From Methylobacterium gossipiicola (GTDB lineage Bacteria; Pseudomonadota; Alphaproteobacteria; Rhizobiales; Beijerinckiaceae): a stretch of 64,000 nucleotides of DNA. The position numbers and the translations under genes are program-made. This document shows, piece after piece, positions 37,569 through 47,639 of the stretch. Where the stretch lies: NCBI RefSeq assembly GCF_900113485.1, contig NZ_FOPM01000002.1, positions 124,001 through 188,000 on the forward strand, written 5' to 3'. Each line of letters starts with the position of its first letter. Position 1 is the first letter of the stretch. Under the pieces are notes generated by a model. The model did no database searches and was not told where the DNA came from. It saw only the letters and a program-made list of their open reading frames with translations.

Positions 37569-37943
37569 TTGACCGACCCCGCCGCGCCCCGGATCCTCGT
37601 CGTCGAAGACGAGCTCATGCTGCTCGAAGTGGTGACCGCCGAACTCGAGGATGCGGGCTTCGCCGTCGCCCAGGCGACCACGGCGGAAACCGCCCTCGAC
37701 CTCCTCGCGGCGGACGCGGCCATCGACATCTTGTTCACCGATATCCGTCTGCCCGGCGCCATGGACGGCTGGCAACTCGCCGAGGCGGCACGTGGGCTGC
37801 GGCCCAACCTGCCGATCATCTACGCCACGGGCTTCACCCAGACCCCGCCACGGATGGCGGAAGGCAGCCTGTTCTTTACCAAGCCATACCGCGCCCAGGC
37901 GATCATCGACGCGATCCGGAGCTTTGGATCGGCCACTGCGTAG
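37569..37943 (+). CDS. Single-domain response regulator
   Basis: A 124-residue CheY-like receiver without an output domain. Acidic pocket VVEDE (residues 11-15), phospho-acceptor D58 in FTDIRLPG, conserved T near ATGF and the KP pair in FFTKPYR are all present. Start is TTG at 37569, with GGAGAG six to seven bases upstream. It lies 15 bases after the ethylene-receptor-like kinase, so they almost certainly form a two-component system. With no output domain it may act through protein contact, as CheY does. Confidence 0.9.
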   Translation: MTDPAAPRILVVEDELMLLEVVTAELEDAGFAVAQATTAETALDLLAADAAIDILFTDIRLPGAMDGWQLAEAARGLRPNLPIIYATGFTQTPPRMAEGSLFFTKPYRAQAIIDAIRSFGSATA

Positions 37944-38004
37944 GTCGCGGGTCGGGCTTTCTTCCAAGACCGTTCGGGCCGGCTGCCTCGCATTGGGTCA
38001 GCGT

Positions 38005-38038
38005 GACGGGTCCCCCCTGAGAAGAGAGGGAGCCCGTC
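38005..38038 (+). terminator. Imperfect stem-loop after the two-component genes
   Basis: GACGGG and CCCGTC close a stem with further partial pairing inside, 62 bases after the response-regulator stop. There is no T run, so the terminator role is tentative. Confidence 0.4.
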
Positions 38039-38104
38039 GCGCGCGGCCGGTCCGACGCAATCAACCGGAGATCGGATGAGACCGGGCACGGGCGTCCCTG
38101 CCGG

Positions 38105-39868
<1,764 letters not shown>

Positions 39869-39880
39869 CGCGGTGACAAT

Positions 39881-39911
39881 CCCGTTTTCCGGGCAAGCTT
39901 GCCCGTTTTCC
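39881..39911. promoter_or_regulatory. Operator-like palindrome flanked by direct repeats
   Basis: A 16-base perfect palindrome CGGGCAAGCTTGCCCG (39890-39905) is overlapped on both sides by the direct repeat CCCGTTTTCC (39881-39890 and 39902-39911), 21 bases apart, or two helical turns. It lies 12-43 bases before the ABC exporter start, a typical place for a repressor site. The binding protein is unknown. Confidence 0.5.
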
Positions 39912-40118
39912 AAGCAAAGCCGCCCCTGCCCGAGGCTGCCTTGCGGACCGTGGTCTTTCGAACGTCGTCGGCGCGTCACGCCCACGAAACTGTGTGCCCC
40001 CACCGTTCGCAACGCAAAGCCCCCGCGAGCGTTGCAGGCTTACGTCGAACTCGGTCTCTTATGCGGAAGAAACCTGAACGTGGCTTGAGCGGCAAGCGAA
40101 TTCGATGCCGCTCCCGAA

Positions 40119-41330
40119 TCAGGGGGCGGGCGCCCGGCGGGTTTCCGGCATGATGAGGGCGAGCATCACGAAGCCGGCCAGGCCCACGAGGGCGAGACCG
40201 AGGAAGGCCGAATGGCTGCCCAAGCGGTCGGCCATGATCCCGGCGAGGGAGGTCGAGAGCGCCGCCCCGATGCCCATGGCGGTGCCGACGGCCCCCAGCG
40301 CGATGTTGAACCGCCCGGTGCCGCGCGTGACGTCCGAGACCACGAGGGGCACCATCACGCCGAACACCGCCGCCGAGACCCCGTCGAACACCTGGATCGC
40401 CACGAGGAGTTCGGGGCTGTCGGTATAGGCGAAGAGAAGCCCCCGGATCGGCAGGGCGGCGAAACCGATGAGCAGGAGGGGCCGGCGGCCCCAGCGCTCG
40501 GCGGCGCGCCCCACGGCCGGGCCGGACAGAGCCAGAACCACCTGGGGCACCACGATGCAGGCGGCGATGAGGGCCGTGGCGGTCTCGCTCGCCCGCAGGG
40601 TCAGCATGCTGCCCACCAGGGGCAGCATCGCGGCGTTCGCCAGAAAGAACAACGTCATGCAGCCGCCAAAGCACATGAGCGCCCGGTTGGTGAGAAGCGC
40701 ACGCAGAGCTCCCTCGCGTTTCGGCTCCCCCGATCCCGTCGAGGGCATGCTCGCCACGGTCACGGGGCCTATCTCCTCGGGCCGGATGAACGACAGGGCC
40801 ACCAGGGTGGGGACCATCAGGAAGGCGGTGAGGTAGAACACCGCGTCGTTGGAGAGGTAATACCCGCAAGCTCCCATGCCGGCGGCCGCGACGGCGTTGC
40901 CGAGGGCCGAGAAGCTGGCGTTTCGCCCGAGCCGCTCGCCCGCCCGGGCGTGGCCGACGAGACCGATGCTGATGGCCGCGATGGCGGGGGTGAGGATACA
41001 GCTCGCCGCCGAATGCGCCGCCATGGCGAGGAGGACGATGAGGAAATTCGGCCACAGGGCGAGGGCGAAGGCGCTCAGCGCGATGGCCACCACCGAGAAC
41101 CCGGCGGCGAAGCGCAGGGACCGCATGGCATCGACGAAGGCCCCGCCCGGCACCTGGCCCAGGAGGCTGACGAGGCTGCCGACGGTGAGGGCGAAGCCGA
41201 TATCCGACTGAGTCCACTTCGCCTGCGTGAAGTAGACGGCGAGGAACGGGCCGAATCCCGTCTGGAGATTGGCGACGAAGAACGCGAACCCGTCGAGGCC
41301 GCGACTGCTGGTGCGGGAAACCGCCTTCAT
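40119..41330 (-). CDS. MFS transporter
   Basis: A 403-residue major facilitator protein with 12 predicted helices. It resembles the drug/metabolite efflux group: FFVANLQTGFGPFLAVYFTQ in helix 1, GQVPGGAFVDAMRSLR in the loop 2-3 motif A area, and VGRAAERWGRRPLLLIGF at the start of the second half. The substrate cannot be inferred. Start ATG 41330 removes a 42-residue Arg/Pro-rich leader. It points away from the PRC-barrel gene ends and appears monocistronic. Confidence 0.85.
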   Translation of the reverse strand: MKAVSRTSSRGLDGFAFFVANLQTGFGPFLAVYFTQAKWTQSDIGFALTVGSLVSLLGQVPGGAFVDAMRSLRFAAGFSVVAIALSAFALALWPNFLIVLLAMAAHSAASCILTPAIAAISIGLVGHARAGERLGRNASFSALGNAVAAAGMGACGYYLSNDAVFYLTAFLMVPTLVALSFIRPEEIGPVTVASMPSTGSGEPKREGALRALLTNRALMCFGGCMTLFFLANAAMLPLVGSMLTLRASETATALIAACIVVPQVVLALSGPAVGRAAERWGRRPLLLIGFAALPIRGLLFAYTDSPELLVAIQVFDGVSAAVFGVMVPLVVSDVTRGTGRFNIALGAVGTAMGIGAALSTSLAGIMADRLGSHSAFLGLALVGLAGFVMLALIMPETRRAPAP

Positions 41331-41452
41331 GTCGGCGCCCTCCGCGACCGTATCGGTGCCCCCCCCGCGCCGTGGCGTGGGGCGGGGCCGGAACTCGGGT
41401 TGGGCGACCTCCCGCGGCCTTAGGGCGCGGCGGCCCTTCGGGAGGGGCACCG

Positions 41453-42235
41453 TCATTTGTCCGGGGCTCTCTCGGACGGTTTCACGTCGAGCGGCTTCAC
41501 GTCGGCCGGCTTGGTCCCGGATGGTTTGGCCTCGGATGGCTTATCGGCCGCTTTCTCCGCTGGTGCGACGGCGGGGATCGCCGGGGCGACGGGCGGCGTC
41601 GGCGCGGGGGCCTGGGTCACGGCCGGCGCTGCGGCGGCGGGAGACGCTGCGGCGGGCTGCTCCCCCTCGGGCGCGGCGGGGCTGGCTGGGCCGAGGACCA
41701 CGATGGGATCGCCCGGCTTGTATTCCGGCGAGACCCGCACCTGATTGCGGGTCAGTTGCAGCACGAGGCGGCTCGGCTTTCCATCCGAGGTGAAGCGCAG
41801 GGCGCGCCAATCCACGGCGATCTTGCGTGAGCCGACCCCGAGGAAGCCGCCGAAATCGATGATGGCGGCGCGCGGACGCCCGTCCTTGTCGAGGATGATG
41901 TCGATGATCCGGCCCATATCCTCGCCGTTGGCGCTGCGCACGGCCTTGCCGAGGACGCCCTCGTAATCCGCCGTGTCGAGGACGGTGGCGGGAGTGCCCG
42001 TGGGTAGGACGGGGGCGCCCCCCTGGGCCGCCGGAGCGGCGGGCGCGGCGGGCTGGGCCGGAGCGGTGACCGGCGGCACCGGGGTGGCCCCGAGCGGCGG
42101 CGCGGCACCCGCATTCGGCGCAGCGGCGGCGGGCACATCGACGGGCTTGCCGTTCGGCTGGGCTTCCCCGGCGAGGGCGGAGGCCGCCCCGAGGCCGATC
42201 GTCGTCGCGGCGATCATCCGGATAAATCTGAACAC
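41453..42235 (-). CDS. Exported PRC-barrel protein with Pro/Ala-rich arms
   Basis: A 260-residue exported protein with one PRC-barrel domain (about residues 87-165: YEGVLGKAVRSANGEDMGRI, then DGRPRAAIIDFGGFLGVG). Long Ala/Pro/Lys-rich segments flank it, ending in repeated KPxDVKP units. The start is GTG at 42235 with GGGGAA nearby, giving a basic-plus-hydrophobic signal peptide that ends near ALA-G; ATG 42217 is the alternative. PRC barrels occur in RimM, reaction centres and envelope proteins; the role here is unknown. Confidence 0.72.
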   Translation of the reverse strand: MFRFIRMIAATTIGLGAASALAGEAQPNGKPVDVPAAAAPNAGAAPPLGATPVPPVTAPAQPAAPAAPAAQGGAPVLPTGTPATVLDTADYEGVLGKAVRSANGEDMGRIIDIILDKDGRPRAAIIDFGGFLGVGSRKIAVDWRALRFTSDGKPSRLVLQLTRNQVRVSPEYKPGDPIVVLGPASPAAPEGEQPAAASPAAAAPAVTQAPAPTPPVAPAIPAVAPAEKAADKPSEAKPSGTKPADVKPLDVKPSERAPDK

Positions 42236-42614
42236 GTGCGTTCCCCGAGCGATGATCACACCGGCCCCTGCGCAGAACCCGACCCATCCGGCGGGCTCCC
42301 CCGCGCGGCGATCACCGTCCCTGCGCAACGACCAAGGCGAAGTTGTGAAGGCGCCGCCCCGGACGGACGAGGCCGCCCCGGTTGGCGAGAGGCGGCCCGG
42401 CGCAGCAAGAGCCGGGCCGCCCGGCGCATCGCTCTGCCATTCCGCCCCGCGCTCCGCAATCGTTCCCTGCGGCGAGACCGTAGCGAAATGTATTCGTGCC
42501 GCGATCACCCTGGGGCGGCGGCGCGTCTGGTTTTCGCCGAATCGGCGTCGTACACAGCCTGAAACACCGTACGCGCCCACCGCGCTGACGTCGCCTGCCC
42601 GAGGACCTTTGCCG
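42236..42614. other. Intergenic region with one strong hairpin
   Basis: These 379 bases separate the divergent PRC-barrel and lipoprotein genes. A perfect 11-base-pair stem (GGCGGCCCGGC/GCCGGGCCGCC, 42391-42421) lies in the middle without a T run. No convincing coding frame or tRNA is present. A small RNA is conceivable but unsupported. Confidence 0.4.
42391..42421. repeat. Perfect 11-bp stem-loop
   Basis: GGCGGCCCGGC (42391-42401) and GCCGGGCCGCC (42411-42421) flank a 9-base loop. Neither side has a T run; the purpose is unknown. Confidence 0.6.
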
Positions 42615-42992
42615 ATGCCCTTCTTCCGTAACGCCAGCGCCACGGCGCTCCTCGCCGCCGCCCTGGGGGGCTGTCAGGCGCTGGGCGGGGGCGGGGGCGT
42701 GATGCCGGCGAGCGATGTCGGGCCGCCGCCCTCCCTGCGCGGCTCGGTTCCGAACGCCTCGGGTCCGCGCTCGACCGCCGTCGATCCCGACGGAAACCCC
42801 CTCCAGACCGCGCCGACCCGGCGCCTCGACCTGCCGCGCTCGGCCGGCGGCGCCACCCGGTCGGCCGCCTCCGAGGAGCGCCGCATCCGCCGCGAGGATA
42901 TCGAGGGCAACACCGAGGGTCGGTCGGGCTCCGGCGGCGGCATGGCGCCGAGCCTGGGTTCCGGCGGCGTCGGCGTTGGCGGCAAATTCTGA
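42615..42992 (+). CDS. Small Gly/Arg-rich lipoprotein
   Basis: A 125-residue protein with a lipoprotein signal peptide (MPFFRNASATALLAAALGGC; lipobox LGGC, Cys at residue 20). The mature part is low complexity: Gly/Pro/Ser-rich with a charged centre (ASEERRIRREDIEGNTEGRS) and a glycine-rich C-terminus. No enzymatic domain is visible. Probably anchored in the envelope. Confidence 0.65.
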   Translation: MPFFRNASATALLAAALGGCQALGGGGGVMPASDVGPPPSLRGSVPNASGPRSTAVDPDGNPLQTAPTRRLDLPRSAGGATRSAASEERRIRREDIEGNTEGRSGSGGGMAPSLGSGGVGVGGKF

Positions 42993-43038
42993 GCCTATAG
43001 GGTCCTGGTCCAGAGGCCGGTCCTCCGGGACCGGCGCG

Positions 43039-43473
43039 TCAGGCCGGAGAGCGTCGCACGCCGTAATGGTCGTCGATGCGTCCGCCGAAGGCCGGATCGG
43101 CGAAGGGGTCCTCGCCAGCCCCATGGGTCGGCGCCCGCTCGAGGGTGTCCCGGTCGCTATCGATAATGTAGCCGCCGAGTTCGACGCTGTAGCGGAGCGA
43201 CCGCCAGGGAAGCGGGTGATAACTCTCGCCGAGGCCCAGGAACCCGCCGAAGGACAGCACCGCGTAGGCGACCTGTCCCGTGACCTTGTCCACCATGAAA
43301 TTGTGCACCGTACCGAGGTGTTCGCCCCCGGCGTCATAGACCGCCGTGCCCTCGACCTTGTCGGACGCGATGAGGCGGGGCGTCTCGTCGATGGCCACGC
43401 CCTCACCCTTCGGGTCGAGTTCGAGGGAACCGGCCGGTCGCAGATGACGCTCGGGGGGAAGGTCTGTCGGCAT
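43039..43473 (-). CDS. Cytoplasmic PRC-barrel protein
   Basis: A 144-residue soluble protein with one PRC-barrel (about residues 33-105: SDKVEGTAVYDAGGEHLGTV, then VAYAVLSFGGFLGLGESYHP). It belongs to the stand-alone PRC-barrel group found in many copies in Methylobacterium and Bradyrhizobium. A second PRC-barrel gene lies 0.8 kb away. Start at 43473 follows AGGAG. A GGAAC-N18-CGTT sequence (43530-43504) lies upstream; the spacer is one to two bases longer than the EcfG consensus, so stress control is only possible. Confidence 0.75.
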   Translation of the reverse strand: MPTDLPPERHLRPAGSLELDPKGEGVAIDETPRLIASDKVEGTAVYDAGGEHLGTVHNFMVDKVTGQVAYAVLSFGGFLGLGESYHPLPWRSLRYSVELGGYIIDSDRDTLERAPTHGAGEDPFADPAFGGRIDDHYGVRRSPA

Positions 43474-43967
43474 CGGGGCGCTCCTGGATGTCGGGATACG
43501 GCCAACGCCCGAGTGACCCACCCCGGTTCCCGCTCGAGTCGGCGGAGCCGCCTTCGATGGCGAAGGCGGGCGAAATCCCGGTCCGATCCCGTCGAGCCCC
43601 TTCGGCGGTGCCTCACCGGGAGCCAGATGCATCGATTCGAGGAGAAATTCCTCGAAGGAGGCGAAGATTCTTGGGGACGGCCATTCCGGTCGATCTCGTC
43701 CCCCGGCGCGGCTTCGTGCGCCGGTCCCGAACAACGCAGGTTTCAGGGCGCGCTCCTGGCTGCCGGGCTGGCTCGGTGAGCCCCGCCCCATAGCGAGACG
43801 GAGGCGACGCCGAAGTTTTCCTTTCGGGTCAGTGGTTTGCCTTCGCACACCGTGAACGTCCCGATGGACCGCCTTGGACGATGGCGGATGACACGTCTGC
43901 AAGCACCGGGCGAGTGCCGCGCGCGGGTACCCCGGGGGATGGCGGCGCGGCGGCCGAGCCCACGGGC

Positions 43968-44014
43968 GAACGGGCCCGTTCACAGGCCCCGCCCCCTGTG
44001 GACGGGGCGGGGCC
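43968..44014. repeat. Two adjacent strong palindromes
   Basis: GAACGGGCCCGTTC (43968-43981) is a perfect 14-base palindrome. Three bases on, GGCCCCGCCCC (43985-43995) pairs perfectly with GGGGCGGGGCC (44004-44014) around an 8-base loop. Together they form a very stable structure just before the SWIB gene promoter. Confidence 0.65.
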
Positions 44015-44032
44015 TGGCGGCGGATTCCCCTT

Positions 44033-44057
44033 GGAACGGTCGCAGCACTGCTTAGTT
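44033..44057 (+). promoter_or_regulatory. Candidate EcfG promoter of the SWIB gene
   Basis: GGAAC at 44033-44037 is followed after 16 bases by AGTT (44054-44057), one mismatch from the EcfG consensus GGAAC-N16/17-CGTT. It lies 76 bases before the SWIB start. The match is weaker than the one at 8563-8587. Confidence 0.45.
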
Positions 44058-44132
44058 GTTGCAGCTATGCGCTCCGAGGCCCCGTGCCGTGGGCGTACCC
44101 GGCGCTGGCAGCCGAACCTTCGGAGGACATTC

Positions 44133-44498
44133 ATGGCCAAGACCACCACCAAAAGCGCCGCCAAGGGCGCGGACAACGCCGCCGAGACCGTCGACGAGAA
44201 GCCGGCCGCCAAGGGCAAGAAGGTCGCCGCCCCCAAGGGTGATGGCGCCAAGCCGAACGCCCTGCAGCAGCCCCTCAAGCCCTCCCCCGAGCTCGCGGCC
44301 GTGGTCGGTGACGCCAACCTTCCGCGCGGCGAGGTGGTGAGCAAGGTGTGGGAATACATCAAGAAGCACGAGCTTCAGAACCCCGAGAACAAGCGCGAGA
44401 TCCTCGCCGACGAGAAGCTCAAGAAGGTCTTCGGTAAGGACAAGTGCACCATGTTCGAGATGAACAAGCACTTGGCTGCCCATCTCAAGTCGATCTGA
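44133..44498 (+). CDS. Standalone SWIB/MDM2-domain protein
   Basis: A 121-residue protein: a Lys/Ala-rich tail (residues 1-45, with KKVAAPK repeats like histone H1 tails) followed by a SWIB/MDM2 domain (about 47-119: LKPSPELAAVVGDANLPRGE, then VWEYIKKHELQNPENKREIL, KDKCTMFEMNKHLAAHLK). The SWIB fold is known from eukaryotic chromatin remodelling subunits and chlamydial proteins. In bacteria it is unusual, and its role is thought to be DNA-related. The start has GGAGGA upstream. It may be stress-induced from the candidate EcfG promoter. Confidence 0.9.
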   Translation: MAKTTTKSAAKGADNAAETVDEKPAAKGKKVAAPKGDGAKPNALQQPLKPSPELAAVVGDANLPRGEVVSKVWEYIKKHELQNPENKREILADEKLKKVFGKDKCTMFEMNKHLAAHLKSI

Positions 44499-44502
44499 AC
44501 CC

Positions 44503-45321
44503 ATGGACCTTCGCGCCGGCCCCGCAACGGGGCCGGCGGCGGATGGACCCCCGAGCCGCCGCGATCTCGTCGCCCTGACGGCGACGGGCTTGGTGGCCGC
44601 CGCCCTTGGCAACACGGCGCGGGCCGCCGAACCGGAACGACCGGCTCCCTTGCGCATCGCCATCGTGCTGTTTCCCGGCATGACCGCCCTGGACGTGGTC
44701 GGACCCCAGACGTTCCTCACCGGGCTCGCCGGGCCGAATCTCCATCTCGTCGCGGAGCGGAAGGGACCGGTACCGAGCGACACCGGCCTCGAACTCGTGG
44801 CCACGTCCGACTTCGAGACCGGCCCGCGCGACCTCGACGTGCTGATGGTGCCGGGTGGGGACGGCACGCCCGATCAGATGGGCCACGCGCCCCTCCTCGC
44901 GTACCTCCGCGACCGGGCCGAGCGAGCGGCCTGGATCACCAGTATCTGCACCGGCTCGCTGATCCTCGGGGCAGCGGGGCTCCTCACCGGTTACCGCGCG
45001 ACCTCGCATTGGTGCGTGCGCGACCGGGTTCTGCCCCTCCTCGGGGCGATCCCCGTGGCCGAGCGCGTGGTGTTCGACCGCAACCGGGCGACGGCGGCCG
45101 GAGTCTCGGCCGGCCTCGATTTCGCCCTCGCCCTCGCGGCGCGCTTGCGCGATCCGGACTTTGCCCGCGCCAGCCAGCTCGTGGCCGAATACGCGCCGCA
45201 ACCGCCCTACTCGGCTGGCACACCGGACGCCGCCGGCCCGGCGATCACCGCGACCGCGCACGCGATCCTGAAGAACCTCACCGACCGGTCCCTCGCCGCC
45301 GCCCTGGCGCGACGCGGTTGA
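44503..45321 (+). CDS. DJ-1/PfpI protein, isonitrile-hydratase-like, with Tat signal
   Basis: A 272-residue protein beginning with a Tat-type signal (S18-RRDL, then a hydrophobic stretch to ARAAE). The DJ-1/PfpI domain has the nucleophile elbow ITSICTGSLILGAAGLL, with Cys149, and GYRATSHWCVRD, both matching isonitrile hydratase of Pseudomonas rather than AraC-type PfpI regulators. The predicted catalytic Asp/Glu lies in FPGMTALDVVGP. Isonitrile hydratase converts isonitriles to N-formamides. An exported form would be unusual; substrate unproven. Confidence 0.78.
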   Translation: MDLRAGPATGPAADGPPSRRDLVALTATGLVAAALGNTARAAEPERPAPLRIAIVLFPGMTALDVVGPQTFLTGLAGPNLHLVAERKGPVPSDTGLELVATSDFETGPRDLDVLMVPGGDGTPDQMGHAPLLAYLRDRAERAAWITSICTGSLILGAAGLLTGYRATSHWCVRDRVLPLLGAIPVAERVVFDRNRATAAGVSAGLDFALALAARLRDPDFARASQLVAEYAPQPPYSAGTPDAAGPAITATAHAILKNLTDRSLAAALARRG

Positions 45322-45441
45322 GCGCCGCGCCGCGATCATCGAACGGGACGGGGCGACCGCCCGAGCAGTAACCGGCTGGTGCGGAGGACATTTTCCGGTA
45401 ACGTCATTCGACTTTCACACGACCGAACAGCGAGACGATGC

Positions 45442-46917
45442 ATGGCCGGCGGTTTGGCGGACGACCTCATCCGGACGAAATCCCTCGAACGCCTGAACGC
45501 CGATGCGGAGAGCGGTGAACATACGCTCGCCCGCACCCTCGGCCCCTGGAGCCTCGTCGCCCTCGGGGTCGGCGCGGTGATCGGCGCGGGCCTGTTCTCC
45601 CTCACGGGCATCGCGGCGGCGGAACATGCCGGACCGGCGGTGGTGATCTCCTTCGCCATCGCGTCCCTCGCCTGCGCCTTCGCCGGCATGTGCTACAGCG
45701 AACTCGCCGGCATGATCCCGGTGGCGGGCTCGGCCTATACCTACGCCTACGCCACCATGGGCGAGCTCGTGGCGTGGATCATCGGCTGGGACCTCGTGCT
45801 CGAATACGCCGTGGGCGCCGCCACCGTGTCGGTGAGCTGGTCGAGCTACGTCACCCGGTTCCTGCGCGACACCTTGGGCATCAACCTGCCGCCCGCCCTC
45901 GTACACTCGCCGTTCGAGACCTACACCCTCGCGGACGGGGCGACGGCCCACGGCCTCGTCAACCTGCCGGCGATCCTCATCATCGTGGCGGCCTCGGCGC
46001 TGCTGATGATCGGCATCCGCGAATCGGCCCGCGTCAATGCTGTCGTAGTGGCGATCAAGCTCGCCGTGGTCGCCGTCGTGGTGGGGGTCGGCCTGTTCTA
46101 CATCAAGGCGCAGAACTACGTGCCGTTCATCCCCGAGAACACCGGCACCTTCGGCGAGTACGGCTGGAGCGGGATCATGCGCGGGGCCGGCGTCGTCTTC
46201 TTCGCCTATGTTGGCTTCGACGCCGTCTCGACCGCCGCGCAGGAGGCCAAGAACCCCCAACGCAACATGATGATCGGCATCCTCGGGTCGCTGGCCATCT
46301 GCACGGTGATCTACATCGCCTTCGCGGGCGTGCTCACGGGCCTCGTCCCCTACACCCAGATGAAGGGTGACGCCGCCCCGGTAAACACCGCCATCGCCCA
46401 GACGCCGTTCCCGTGGCTGCGCAGCCTCGTGACCCTCGGGGTCATCGCCGGCTTCTCCACGGTGATCCTGGTCCTGCTGCTGGGCCAGAGCCGGGTGTTC
46501 TATTCCATGAGCCAGGATCGGCTGCTGCCGGGCTTCTTCTCGAAGATCCACCCGACCTGGAAGACGCCCTACCGCTCGAACCTGTTCTTCATGGTGTTCA
46601 CGAGCGCGCTGGGCGGTTTCCTGCCGATCTCGCAGCTCGGCCACATGACCAGCATCGGCACCCTGCTGGCCTTCATGCTCGTCTGCGCCGGGGTCATCAT
46701 CCTGCGCCGGACCCAACCGCAGGCGCGGCGCGACTACCGCACGCCCCTGGTGCCCCTGGTGCCGATCCTCGGCATCCTTAGCTGCTTTGCCATGATGGTG
46801 TCGCTGGATGGCGAGACTTGGGCACGGCTCCTCGTGTGGCTCGTCATCGGCTTCGTGATCTATTTCGCCTGGAGCCGCCGCCACAGCCGCGTCGGCCGCG
46901 CGGAAACCGGCGCCTGA
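45442..46917 (+). CDS. APC-family amino-acid permease, CAT-like
   Basis: A 491-residue inner-membrane transporter with about 12-14 helices. It begins with the CAT/APC pattern HTLARTLGPWSLVALGVGAV followed by IGAGLFSLTGIAA, and contains YSELAGMIPVAGSAYTYAYA, VVFFAYVGFDAVSTAAQEAK and NPQRN. It is closest to the cationic amino acid transporter type (YfnA-like), so it probably imports amino acids by proton symport. ATG 45442 follows a weak leader; a longer start at 45379 would add 21 residues. Confidence 0.88.
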   Translation: MAGGLADDLIRTKSLERLNADAESGEHTLARTLGPWSLVALGVGAVIGAGLFSLTGIAAAEHAGPAVVISFAIASLACAFAGMCYSELAGMIPVAGSAYTYAYATMGELVAWIIGWDLVLEYAVGAATVSVSWSSYVTRFLRDTLGINLPPALVHSPFETYTLADGATAHGLVNLPAILIIVAASALLMIGIRESARVNAVVVAIKLAVVAVVVGVGLFYIKAQNYVPFIPENTGTFGEYGWSGIMRGAGVVFFAYVGFDAVSTAAQEAKNPQRNMMIGILGSLAICTVIYIAFAGVLTGLVPYTQMKGDAAPVNTAIAQTPFPWLRSLVTLGVIAGFSTVILVLLLGQSRVFYSMSQDRLLPGFFSKIHPTWKTPYRSNLFFMVFTSALGGFLPISQLGHMTSIGTLLAFMLVCAGVIILRRTQPQARRDYRTPLVPLVPILGILSCFAMMVSLDGETWARLLVWLVIGFVIYFAWSRRHSRVGRAETGA

Positions 46918-47161
46918 GGCGCGAGAGGGGGTGCCGAGAAATCATTCCTCGGGCCCCCTGGGCAGGGTTCGACACGCCAGCGCAGGACGCTTCGGCGGCG
47001 TGGCGATCTACGTAGTCGCCCGTTGAAAGCCCCGGTGAATCGTCCATCCGCCCCCTGTCCAAGGGCCACCTCCGTGGCCATTCTCATGACCGGAACACCA
47101 CCGGGCGCGAACCGAACACCGGTCTGGATCGTTGGGCAGGGCGACAGGGGAGAAGACGCAT

Positions 47162-47533
47162 ATGAAGGCACTCTTTGCAGCGGCGGCCGTCGGCCTGAGC
47201 CTGGTGGCTCCGCTGGATCTGGCCGTGGCCCAAGGGTACGGCCGGGACTACGGCTACGACCGGCGGGATTATGGCTATGACCGCCGCGATTCGGGCTACC
47301 GCGACCGCTACGACGACCGCCGCGGACGGGACTATGACGACGACGATCGCGGCCGGGGATCGCGGGGCCGGGGGTTCGACCGGGCCGATCGCGGCGGCGG
47401 CGGATTCGACGAGCGCTCTTACGTCCGCTGCAACCCCGACGTTGCCCAGGCCCTGCGCAACGGTCAGCTCACCTCGGCGCTGGCGCATTATCAGAAGTTC
47501 GGCCGGCGCGAAGGTCGTCGCCTGAGCTGCTGA
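47162..47533 (+). CDS. Secreted Asp/Arg/Tyr-rich protein
   Basis: A 123-residue exported protein. A signal peptide (MKALFAAAAVGLSLVAPLDLAVA) is followed by repeated GYDRRDYGYDRRD-type units, an Asp-rich patch (YDDDDRG) and a Gly/Arg-rich block. The C-terminal 40 residues differ: CNPDVAQALRNGQLTSALAH then YQKFGRREGRRLSC resembles the NPDVA-type repeat found in some secreted bacterial proteins. Two Cys may pair. Function unknown; a calcium-binding or surface role is speculative. Confidence 0.65.
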   Translation: MKALFAAAAVGLSLVAPLDLAVAQGYGRDYGYDRRDYGYDRRDSGYRDRYDDRRGRDYDDDDRGRGSRGRGFDRADRGGGGFDERSYVRCNPDVAQALRNGQLTSALAHYQKFGRREGRRLSC

Positions 47534-47639
47534 GGCGCGAAGTTCGGGACCAATCCGGCTCTCGTTCGTTGACTGCGTGAACAGGCTCACCGGCGCGCCG
47601 CGCCGGGGGCTTCCCGATCACGCCATCAAGGAGCCGGCC

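Larger units (their letters stand above)
43474..44132. other. 659-base intergenic region with stacked hairpins
   Basis: No convincing protein gene is seen. A 50-codon frame beginning ATGCATCGATTC at 43627 exists, but without clear codon bias. The right half holds two adjacent palindromes (43968-43981 and 43985-44014), then an EcfG-like promoter for the SWIB gene. The hairpins could end a small RNA transcribed from the left; no promoter for it is evident. Confidence 0.4.

Noticed and set aside
43504..43530. EcfG promoter for the small PRC-barrel gene
   Set aside because: GGAAC and CGTT are both present, but the spacer is 18 bases, outside the usual 16-17, so it is not called as a feature.
43627..43779. 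Small 50-codon frame before the SWIB gene
   Set aside because: No ribosome-binding site, no clear codon bias and no family similarity.
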